DNA of 11,733 bases from Actinomycetes bacterium. Lineage in GTDB: Bacteria; Actinomycetota; Actinomycetes; Actinomycetales; Microbacteriaceae. Shown here piece after piece: positions 6,697 to 11,733 of the stretch (the stretch's first letter is position 1; every line of letters begins with the position of its first letter). The DNA is taken from the NCBI GenBank assembly GCA_030425055.1, contig JAUHVN010000056.1, forward strand, positions 1-11,733. Reading direction: 5' to 3'. The position numbers were made by a program, and so were the translations under genes. Under the pieces are notes generated by a model. That model ran no database searches and was not told the DNA's origin. It was given only the letters and a program-made list of their open reading frames with translations.

Positions 6697-7470
6697 TTCC
6701 CGCCGGGAGGCGGTGCGTTCGGCGGCGAGTCGCGACAGCAGGGCGGCCATCGCGGGGATGTCGGCGACCCGCACCGTCGCCGCGGTCGCGCCGTCGCCCA
6801 CGCGCACGCCCACGTCGCCGTCGCCGAGGCTGCGCAGCGCATCCTCGTCAGTGACGTCGTCGCCGGCGAACAGGGCCGCGTCGGCGCTCTCGCGCTCGCG
6901 CAGAGCGGCGACCGCGGCATCCTTGCCCTCGTGCCGGAAGGCGTACTCGGCGATGTTGTGCCCGGTGCGGCGGCGCCAGTGCGGCGCGTTCGCGCGCACG
7001 ATGGCATCGACGGCGTCGCGGCCGCGCTCCCCCGTGTCGGGGTCGGCCAGCCGCGTGTGCACCGCGAAGCCGTAGCGCTTCGGCTCGATCCACACGCCGT
7101 CCAGGTGCGCGGTGACGGCCTCGGCGCGCTCGCGCAGCTCGTCGCGCAGCCTGATGTCGGCCGGGTCGTCGTCGGCGGGCACCTCCCCGGTGCCGGGCAG
7201 CCACAGCTCGGCGCCGTGCGAGCCGGCCAGGCGCAGCGGCGAGTCGTCGTCGTGCTCGGCGATCACGCGCAGGTCGTCGAGGCTGCGGCCGGAGACGAGC
7301 GCGACCACCGTGTCGGGCGTCGCGACGAGCGCGTCGACGGCCTCACGGGCGACGGGCAGCATCCGCGCCTTCATCGGCTCGTCCATGAGCGGCGCCAGCG
7401 TGCCGTCGAAGTCGAGCGCCACGAGCAGCCTGTCGGCGTCGACGAGACGCGAGAGGTCGGCGTCGGTCAT
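6694..7470 (-). CDS. otsB: Trehalose-6-phosphate phosphatase (HAD superfamily)
   Basis: It removes the phosphate from trehalose-6-phosphate, finishing trehalose synthesis in the cytoplasm. All HAD motifs are present in 258 residues: motif I DFDGT with D20 and D22, motif II VSGRS with S60, motif III K183 in HEGKDAA, and motif IV GDDVTDED with D204, D205 and D208. A cap domain lies between motifs II and III (about 85-170). The ATG at 7470 was chosen over an in-frame upstream ATG at 7536: it overlaps the otsA stop as ATGA, has an AGAGG ribosome binding site about 8 nt upstream, and the upstream extension (VEEVPRCARTGTQGQERR) is non-homologous otsA shadow sequence. The stop codon TAG lies 9 nt before ilvD and forms part of its predicted -10 box. 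Confidence 0.94.
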   Translation of the reverse strand: MTDADLSRLVDADRLLVALDFDGTLAPLMDEPMKARMLPVAREAVDALVATPDTVVALVSGRSLDDLRVIAEHDDDSPLRLAGSHGAELWLPGTGEVPADDDPADIRLRDELRERAEAVTAHLDGVWIEPKRYGFAVHTRLADPDTGERGRDAVDAIVRANAPHWRRRTGHNIAEYAFRHEGKDAAVAALRERESADAALFAGDDVTDEDALRSLGDGDVGVRVGDGATAATVRVADIPAMAALLSRLAAERTASRRE

Positions 7471-8894
7471 GCGGCATCCTCTTCGCTCTTGGCCTTGCGT
7501 GCCTGTGCGAGCGCATCGAGGAACTTCTTCGACCACTGACCGACGTCGTTGTCGAGCACCTTGCGCCGCAGCGACCGCATGCGCCGGCTCTGCTCGGCCG
7601 GCGGCATCCCGATCGCGCGCACGATCGCCTCTTTGAGCCCGTCGATGTCGTGCGGGTTCACCAGCACCGCGTTCGACAGCTCGTCCGCCGCGCCCGCGAA
7701 CTCGCTGAGCACGAGCACGCCCCGATTGTCGGTGCGCGTGGCGACGTACTCCTTCGCGACGAGGTTCATGCCGTCGCGCAGCGCCGTGACGAGCATGACG
7801 TCGGCGGCGAGGAAGAGCGCGACCATCTCCTCGCGGGGGTAGGAGTGGTGCAGGTAGCGCACCGCGGTGTGGTCGAGCGTGTCGTAGTCGCCCGCGATGC
7901 GCGCGACGGTGAGCTCGATCTCGTCGCGCAGCTGCATGTACGCTCCGACGCGCTCACGACTGGGGCTCGCGACCTGCACGAGCGTCACATCGGCCACGTC
8001 GACCTCGCCGCCGGCCAGCAGCTCGCCGAACGCCTTCAGCCGATGGCGGATGCCCTTCGTGTAGTCGAGCCGGTCGACGCCCAGCAGGATCGTGCGGGGG
8101 TTCCCGAGGCCCTCGCGGATCTCGGCGGCGCGCGCCTGGATGTCCTCGCGCCGGGCCATCTCGACGTAGGCCTCGCTGTCGATCGAGATCGGGAAGGCCT
8201 TCGCGACCGCGATGCGGGTCGACCCGTCCTCCTCGGGGATGTGGATGTCCGAGCCCTTGGTCGTGTAGTGCAGCACCCGCCGCACCGCGCGGGCGAAGTT
8301 GCCGGCATCCGCGACGCGCTGGAAGCCGATGACGTCGGCGCCGAGGAGCCCCTCGATGACCTGCTTGCGCCACGGCAGCTGCGAGTAGAGACCGTATGCG
8401 GGGAACGGAATGTGATGGAAGTACCCGATCGTCAGATCGGGACGCAGCTCGCGCAGCAGCCGCGGCACGAGCTGCAGCTGATAATCCTGCACCCACACGG
8501 TGGCGCCGTCGGCGGCGGCATCGGCGGCGGCCTCGGCGAAGCGGCGGTTGACGCGCACGTAGGCGTCCCACCACTCGCGGTGGTACTGCGGGGCCGAGAT
8601 CACGTCGTGGTACAGCGGCCAGAACGTGTCGTTCGACATGCCCTCGTAGTAGAGCTCGACCTCTTCCGCGCTGAGGGCCACCGGAACGAGGTGCGTGCCG
8701 TCGAAATCGAAGGGGGCGACGTGGTGATCGGCCTGCCCGACCCAGCCGACCCACGCGCCGTCCGCGCGGCGCATGACCGGCTCGAGCGCGGTGACCAACC
8801 CGCCGGGTGAGCGACGCCAATCGTCGTCTCCGCCGCCGGGCACACGGTCCACGGGGAGCCGATTGGCCACGACGACGAATTCAGCCTGCGTCAC
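7467..8894 (-). CDS. otsA: Alpha,alpha-trehalose-phosphate synthase (GT20)
   Basis: It transfers glucose from a nucleotide sugar (UDP-glucose, or ADP/GDP-glucose in some actinobacteria) to glucose-6-phosphate, giving trehalose-6-phosphate. The 475 residues match the normal family length. Two Rossmann-like domains are present: N-terminal NRLPV (11-15), GGLVTAL (31-37), YYEGMSNDTFWPLYH (82-96), VQDYQLQLVP with D137 (135-144) and FHHIPFP (159-165); C-terminal GVDRLDYTKGI with R275 and K280 (272-282) and LRDGMNLVAKEYV with D374 and E382 (372-384). These correspond to the sugar and nucleotide contact residues of E. coli OtsA. The start is GTG, with GGAAGGA at 8900-8906 and a 5-nt gap. It overlaps otsB by 4 nt (ATGA), implying coupled translation. 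Trehalose would serve as osmoprotectant or reserve. Confidence 0.96.
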   Translation of the reverse strand: MTQAEFVVVANRLPVDRVPGGGDDDWRRSPGGLVTALEPVMRRADGAWVGWVGQADHHVAPFDFDGTHLVPVALSAEEVELYYEGMSNDTFWPLYHDVISAPQYHREWWDAYVRVNRRFAEAAADAAADGATVWVQDYQLQLVPRLLRELRPDLTIGYFHHIPFPAYGLYSQLPWRKQVIEGLLGADVIGFQRVADAGNFARAVRRVLHYTTKGSDIHIPEEDGSTRIAVAKAFPISIDSEAYVEMARREDIQARAAEIREGLGNPRTILLGVDRLDYTKGIRHRLKAFGELLAGGEVDVADVTLVQVASPSRERVGAYMQLRDEIELTVARIAGDYDTLDHTAVRYLHHSYPREEMVALFLAADVMLVTALRDGMNLVAKEYVATRTDNRGVLVLSEFAGAADELSNAVLVNPHDIDGLKEAIVRAIGMPPAEQSRRMRSLRRKVLDNDVGQWSKKFLDALAQARKAKSEEDAA

Positions 8895-8921
8895 GGGAGT
8901 CCTTCCGCCGGTGGGTCTCCC

Positions 8922-8927
8922 AGGCTA
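8922..8927 (-). promoter_or_regulatory. Candidate -10 box of otsA
   Basis: On the minus strand TAGCCT fits TANNNT and would start transcription near 8915, giving a leader of about 20 nt that contains the GGAAGGA ribosome binding site. It lies back to back with the predicted promoter of the divergent small gene, 34 bp from its -10 box. No clear -35 is seen, so this is a moderate-to-weak call. Confidence 0.4.
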
Positions 8928-8961
8928 ACAGCGACGGGATGCCGCTCTCCCGCCGGGCGGG

Positions 8962-8973
8962 TAGCGTGGGCGC
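8962..8973 (+). promoter_or_regulatory. Predicted leaderless promoter of the small membrane protein gene
   Basis: TAGCGT (8962-8967) is followed by exactly 6 nt (GGGCGC) and the ATG at 8974, so transcription should begin at the start codon. There is no Shine-Dalgarno sequence before this ATG, in agreement with leaderless translation. Immediately upstream, CCCGCC and GGCGGG (8949-8954 and 8956-8961) form a near-perfect palindrome abutting the -10 box, a possible operator or chance GC-rich symmetry. Confidence 0.5.
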
Positions 8974-9234
8974 ATGCGCAAGTACCTCTTCGGCACCGGC
9001 ATCATCTCGGCGATCACGGGCGGCATCACCCTGCTGCGGTCGATGCGAGAGGGTGCGCCGTTCACGTGGCGCACGGCGCTGGGCTGGCTGAGCTGGGGCA
9101 TCTCGATCGCGCTGGCCGTCGGGGCGATCGTCGACGTGCGACGCGCGTCGCGGGGCGGCACGGTCGACCCCGATTCGCCCATCGCGGGTCAGGAGCAGAA
9201 GCTGCTGAAGGCGCACCTGCGCCGCAACCGCTGA
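8974..9234 (+). CDS. Small two-helix membrane protein of unknown function
   Basis: This 86-residue protein is not one I can assign to a named family. It starts MRKYLFG, has a first hydrophobic segment at about 4-20 (YLFGTGIISAITGGITL), a short basic loop with RSMREG, a second at about 35-52 (ALGWLSWGISIALAVGAI), and a charged, probably cytoplasmic tail ending KAHLRRNR. The positive charges on the loop and after helix 2 leave the topology uncertain. It runs divergently from otsA with 79 nt between them and converges on the acetyltransferase gene. The ATG at 8974 is favoured because a TAGCGT box lies exactly 6 nt before it. Third codon positions are strongly G/C, supporting real coding. Similar short membrane proteins are common hypothetical genes in Microbacteriaceae, as I recall; function unknown. 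Confidence 0.75.
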   Translation: MRKYLFGTGIISAITGGITLLRSMREGAPFTWRTALGWLSWGISIALAVGAIVDVRRASRGGTVDPDSPIAGQEQKLLKAHLRRNR

Positions 9235-9255
9235 CGCGCGGAGACGCGCACCCCC

Positions 9256-9276
9256 GACCCGCTGGACGCCCGGGTC
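9256..9276. terminator. Weak hairpin between convergent genes
   Basis: GACCCG (9256-9261) and CGGGTC (9271-9276) form a 6-bp stem with a 9-nt loop in the 40-nt gap between the convergent small membrane protein and acetyltransferase genes, reaching into the acetyltransferase stop codon. There is no U-tract. Its position suggests a shared terminator, but the stem is short for such GC-rich DNA. Confidence 0.3.
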
Positions 9277-9718
9277 AGGTCAGGCTGATCTCGTAGTGGC
9301 GCGACCCGCTGTTCTTCGCGACGCGATCGTAGAGCGCCCGCGCCGTCGCGTTGTCGTGGTGGGTGAGCCAGTACACCTTCGACGCCTCCGCCTCCACGGC
9401 GCGAGCCCTGACGTGGGCGATGAGCGCCTCTCCGACGCCGCCGCGACGCGCATCCGGCGCCACGAAGAGGTCTTCGAGGTAGCAGTACGGGCCGATGCTC
9501 CACGTCGCGGGGTGGAACAGCCAGTGCACCAGCCCGATCGCCCGACCGTCCGCGTCACGCGCGAGAGCGCCGAAGATGCCGTCGCCCGAGACGATGCGCG
9601 CGAACGTGCGGTCGGTGACCGCGTCGGGGATGACGGTCTCGTAGAACTCGAGGTAGCCGCGCCACAGCGGCATCCACTCGGCGCGGTCGTCGGCGGTGAG
9701 AGGGCTGATGGTCGTCAT
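9275..9718 (-). CDS. GNAT-family N-acetyltransferase
   Basis: The 147 residues form a complete GNAT fold, which transfers an acetyl group from acetyl-CoA to an amine. Strand beta4 and motif A are seen as CYLEDLFVAPDARRGGVGEALI (79-100, with the acetyl-CoA pyrophosphate loop RRGGVG). Motif B follows as VYWLTHHDNATARALYDRVA (115-134), including the N-x-x-A-x-x-L-Y pattern typical near the catalytic tyrosine; Y130 is the candidate general acid. The YLEDLFV segment resembles the spermidine/thialysine acetyltransferase branch, but the substrate cannot be fixed from sequence. It is monocistronic: 77 nt separate it from the upstream thiolase stop. The ATG has no Shine-Dalgarno sequence but sits exactly 6 nt after a TAGCGT box, so a leaderless mRNA is likely. 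Confidence 0.88.
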   Translation of the reverse strand: MTTISPLTADDRAEWMPLWRGYLEFYETVIPDAVTDRTFARIVSGDGIFGALARDADGRAIGLVHWLFHPATWSIGPYCYLEDLFVAPDARRGGVGEALIAHVRARAVEAEASKVYWLTHHDNATARALYDRVAKNSGSRHYEISLT

Positions 9719-9730
9719 AGGGCGACGCTA
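9719..9730 (-). promoter_or_regulatory. Predicted leaderless promoter of the acetyltransferase gene
   Basis: On the minus strand TAGCGT (9730-9725) is followed by 6 nt (CGCCCT) and then the ATG at 9718. The box is identical to that of the small membrane protein gene and the spacing is the same as at ilvD. No ribosome binding site is visible before the ATG. Confidence 0.52.
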
Positions 9731-9739
9731 TCCCCCGCA

Positions 9740-9757
9740 CCGCCTTCAACGCGGCGG
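9740..9757 (-). terminator. Possible terminator hairpin after the thiolase gene
   Basis: CCGCC (9740-9744) and GGCGG (9753-9757) form a 5-bp stem around an 8-nt loop, extendable by a G-U pair, 40-60 nt past the thiolase stop in the direction of its transcription. It lacks a U-tract and is close to the acetyltransferase promoter, so either role, or neither, is possible. Confidence 0.28.
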
Positions 9758-9795
9758 CTTCCTGCCATCCACCTCGCTCGAACGGACGGAGCCTC

Positions 9796-10980
9796 TCAGC
9801 GCGTGAGGATCAGCGCGTCGCCCTGGCCGCCGCCACCGCACAGAGCGACCGCGGCGGTGCCGCCCCCGCGCCGCACGAGCTCGTGCACCGCGTGCACGAC
9901 CAGGCGGTTGCCGGATGCGCCGATCGGGTGACCGATCGCGATGCCGCCGCCGTGCGGGTTGACGATGTCGTCCGACAGGCCGAGCTCGCGCTGCGACCGC
10001 GCCACCACCGCACCGAACGCCTCGTTGATCTCGACGACGTCGAGATCGCCGACCGCGATGCCCTGCTTGGCGACCGCCTTCTCGATGGCGCGCGCCGGCT
10101 GCGCGTGCAGCGAGTTGTCGGGGCCGGCGACCTGACCGGAGGCCCCGACGACGGCGAGCACCTGCCAGCCCATCTCGTCGGCATGGGCGCGGCTCGTGAG
10201 CACGACGGCCGAGGCGCCGTCGGAGATCTGCGACGAGTTGCCCGCCGTGATCGACCCGCCCTGCGCGAACGCGGGGCGCAGACCCGCGAGCGTCTCGACC
10301 GTCGTGGTGGGACGCACGCCCTCGTCGACGGTCACGACGACGGGGTCGCCCTTGCGCTGCGGGATCTCGACGGGGATGATCTCGGCGTCGAACACACCCG
10401 CGGCCTGCGCCGCCGCGGCGCGCTGGTGCGAGTTCGCGGCGACGGTGTCCTGGTCTTCACGGGTGATCTCGAGCCGCTCGTTGTGGCGCTCGGTCGAGGC
10501 TCCCATGCTCTCGCGGTCGTACGCGTCGGTGAGTCCGTCGTAGGCCATGTGGTCGAGCACCTCGACCGATCCGTACGCCCAGCCGTCGCGCGACCCCATG
10601 AGCATGTGCGGTGCACGGGTCATCGACTCCATACCTGCGGCGACCACGACGGTCGCGTCGCCGAGCGCGATCATGCGCGCGGCGTCGATGACGGCGGTGA
10701 GACCCGACAGGCACACCTTGTTCACCGACGACGACGGCACATCCCACGGGATCCCCGCGCCGACGGCGGCCTGGCGGGCCGGGTTCTGACCCGAGCCGGC
10801 GGGCAGCACCTGCCCGACGATCACCTGGTCGACGGCCTCGGGCGGGATGCCGCCGCGCTCGAGCGCGCCGCGGATGGCGGCACTGCCCAGCTGCACGGCC
10901 GTGAGCGGCGCGAGCTGGCCCTTCAGTCGCCCCTGCGGAGTCCGCGCGGCGGCGACGATGACGACGTCGTCGTGGTTCAT
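9796..10980 (-). CDS. Thiolase, probable acetyl-CoA C-acetyltransferase
   Basis: It catalyses cleavage of a 3-oxoacyl-CoA with CoA (or the reverse condensation), most likely acetoacetyl-CoA to two acetyl-CoA. The 394 residues are full length. The nucleophile is C90 in NKVCLSGL; the other catalytic motifs are NEAFG with N319, GHPIGASG with H351 and CGGGGQG with C381. The start at 10980 was preferred over an upstream frame extension to 11151 because MNHDDVVIVAAARTP is the normal thiolase N-terminus and its ATG overlaps the stop of the CoA-transferase gene as ATGA. The ribosome binding site is weak (AGAGAG about 10 nt upstream), consistent with translational coupling. The neighbours suggest acetoacetate or related 3-oxoacid catabolism. 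A beta-ketoadipyl-CoA thiolase role (pcaF) is less likely, since no other aromatic pathway gene is visible, but cannot be excluded. Confidence 0.92.
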   Translation of the reverse strand: MNHDDVVIVAAARTPQGRLKGQLAPLTAVQLGSAAIRGALERGGIPPEAVDQVIVGQVLPAGSGQNPARQAAVGAGIPWDVPSSSVNKVCLSGLTAVIDAARMIALGDATVVVAAGMESMTRAPHMLMGSRDGWAYGSVEVLDHMAYDGLTDAYDRESMGASTERHNERLEITREDQDTVAANSHQRAAAAQAAGVFDAEIIPVEIPQRKGDPVVVTVDEGVRPTTTVETLAGLRPAFAQGGSITAGNSSQISDGASAVVLTSRAHADEMGWQVLAVVGASGQVAGPDNSLHAQPARAIEKAVAKQGIAVGDLDVVEINEAFGAVVARSQRELGLSDDIVNPHGGGIAIGHPIGASGNRLVVHAVHELVRRGGGTAAVALCGGGGQGDALILTR

Positions 10981-11621
10981 GCTTCGATTCTCTCTGTGTT
11001 CAGCGGCGGCTGGGTCGCCGCGACGACCTCGTCGACCGTCACACCGGGCGCGACCTCGACGAGCACGAGCCCGTCGTCGGTCACGTCGATGACGGCGAGG
11101 TCGGTGATGATCCGGTCGACGACCCCGCGGCCGGTCAGCGGAAGGCTGCACTCGTCGACGATCTTCGGCGAGCCGTCGCGGGCGACGTGCTCCATGAGCA
11201 CGATGACCTTGCCCGCGCCGTGGACGAGGTCCATCGCGCCGCCCGGGCCCTTGACCATCTTTCCGGGGATCATCCAGTTCGCCAGGTCGCCCGTGACCGA
11301 CACCTGCATCGCACCGAGGATCGCCGCGTCGATCTTGCCGCCGCGGATCATGCCGAAGCTCGTCGCCGAGTCGAAGAACGCTGCCCCTGCGAGGGTGGTC
11401 ACGGTCTCCTTGCCGGCGTTGATGAGGTCGGGGTCGACGTTCTCCTCGGTCGGGTACGGGCCGACGCCGAGGATGCCGTTCTCGGACTGCAGCACGACGG
11501 TGACGTCGGCGGGCACGTGGTTGGGCACGAGCGTCGGCAGGCCGATGCCGAGGTTCACGTACGACCCGTCGGTGAGCTCGCGGGCCGCACGGGCGGCCAT
11601 CTCATTTCGGCTGAGCGCCAT
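10977..11621 (-). CDS. 3-oxoacid CoA-transferase, subunit B
   Basis: With subunit A it moves CoA from succinyl-CoA (or acetyl-CoA) to a 3-oxoacid such as acetoacetate or 3-oxoadipate. The 214 residues match the B subunit of the two-chain enzymes. The N-terminal VNLGIGLPTLV (22-32) and LQSENGILG with the catalytic glutamate E47 (44-52) are characteristic; E47 would form the glutamyl-CoA thioester. KGPGGAMDLV (124-133) and LTGRGVVDRIITDLAV (162-177) are further conserved segments. The start lies one base after the subunit A stop (TGACATG), with a strong GGAAGGAG 6 nt upstream (11628-11635). It overlaps the thiolase by 4 nt. The family cannot be split here between succinyl-CoA:acetoacetate (ScoB), 3-oxoadipate (PcaJ) and AtoA types; the thiolase next to it favours acetoacetate. 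Confidence 0.92.
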   Translation of the reverse strand: MALSRNEMAARAARELTDGSYVNLGIGLPTLVPNHVPADVTVVLQSENGILGVGPYPTEENVDPDLINAGKETVTTLAGAAFFDSATSFGMIRGGKIDAAILGAMQVSVTGDLANWMIPGKMVKGPGGAMDLVHGAGKVIVLMEHVARDGSPKIVDECSLPLTGRGVVDRIITDLAVIDVTDDGLVLVEVAPGVTVDEVVAATQPPLNTERIEA

Positions 11622-11622
11622 G

Positions 11623-11733
11623 TCAGGCTCCTTCCGGCGTCGAGACGGTGCGTCGCTCGATGCGCTTCTCGATGTCGGTGCCCACCTCGACGATGCGGTG
11701 CACGTAGACGCCCGGCAGGTGGACGCAGTCGGG
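11623..11733 (-). CDS. 3-oxoacid CoA-transferase, subunit A (C-terminal 36 residues only)
   Basis: The reverse complement of the window end translates without interruption to a TGA at 11625-11623. The visible 36 residues include HLPGVYVHRIV and IEKRIERRTV, which match the usual C-terminus of CoA-transferase A subunits (pattern PGxxVxRxV ... KRIExRTV). It is too short for the ORF length limit and continues beyond the window. The one-base gap to subunit B supports an A-B-thiolase operon read leftwards. Its promoter is outside the window. Confidence 0.85.
   Translation of the reverse strand, partial: PDCVHLPGVYVHRIVEVGTDIEKRIERRTVSTPEGA

Noticed and set aside
7471..7536. Upstream in-frame ATG extending otsB by 22 residues
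   Set aside because: The extension lies wholly inside the otsA 3' end, is not like OtsB proteins, and the ATGA overlap with an AGAGG ribosome binding site marks 7470 as the start.
5500..7539. 679-codon plus-strand open frame antisense to ilvD and otsB
   Set aside because: Same codon-bias artefact; the minus-strand proteins have complete catalytic motifs over the same bases.
8949..8961. CCCGCC/GGCGGG palindrome as a definite operator
   Set aside because: Such symmetries arise easily in DNA of this GC content; it is mentioned only as a possibility beside the promoter.
10981..11151. N-terminal extension of the thiolase by 57 residues
   Set aside because: The extension is Arg-rich shadow of the CoA-transferase gene; the standard thiolase N-terminus begins at 10980 with an ATGA overlap.

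Overview
The window is a stretch of a high-GC actinobacterial chromosome. Strong G/C preference at third codon positions, an ilvB-ilvN-ilvC order, actinobacterial-type OtsA/OtsB, a [2Fe-2S]-type IlvD and a GAGCGAGCGAAGCGAGAC dispersed-repeat core point to the Microbacteriaceae, probably Microbacterium or a close relative. The family assignment is inference from recalled features, not from a search.

Layout from left to right. (1) Positions 1-1326, plus strand: the C-terminal part of a large protein whose N-terminus lies outside the window. It looks like the post-membrane beta-propeller half of an nSTAND/BTAD-WD40 signalling protein. (2) Positions 1327-1510: a gene-free convergent region with several hairpins and a four-copy inverted motif. 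(3) Positions 1511-8894, minus strand: an unbroken run of six genes, read otsA, otsB, ilvD, ilvB, ilvN, ilvC. Spacing is tight (4-nt overlap, 9 nt, 37 nt, 1 nt, 90 nt) and no convincing internal terminator is seen. (4) Positions 8974-9234, plus strand: a small two-helix membrane protein of unknown function, divergent from otsA. (5) Positions 9275-9718, minus strand: a GNAT acetyltransferase. (6) Positions 9796-11733, minus strand: a thiolase preceded by the B subunit and the end of the A subunit of a 3-oxoacid CoA-transferase.

How the genes work together. IlvB/IlvN (acetohydroxyacid synthase), IlvC (ketol-acid reductoisomerase) and IlvD (dihydroxy-acid dehydratase) carry out consecutive steps of valine, leucine and isoleucine biosynthesis; only the final transaminase and the leucine branch are absent here. 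OtsA/OtsB make trehalose from UDP-glucose (or a related nucleotide sugar) and glucose-6-phosphate. The CoA-transferase and thiolase would activate a 3-oxoacid, most simply acetoacetate, and cleave it to acetyl-CoA.

The gene content is ordinary core metabolism and I found no convincing new multi-gene system. The points most worth a second look are regulatory and evolutionary. Three genes start exactly 6 nt after a TANNNT -10 box, which predicts leaderless mRNAs; for ilvD that box is built on the otsB stop codon. Codon usage changes abruptly in the last ~98 codons of ilvD. The 3' flank of ilvC carries a four-copy inverted motif, and a repeat-like hairpin sits between ilvN and ilvC.
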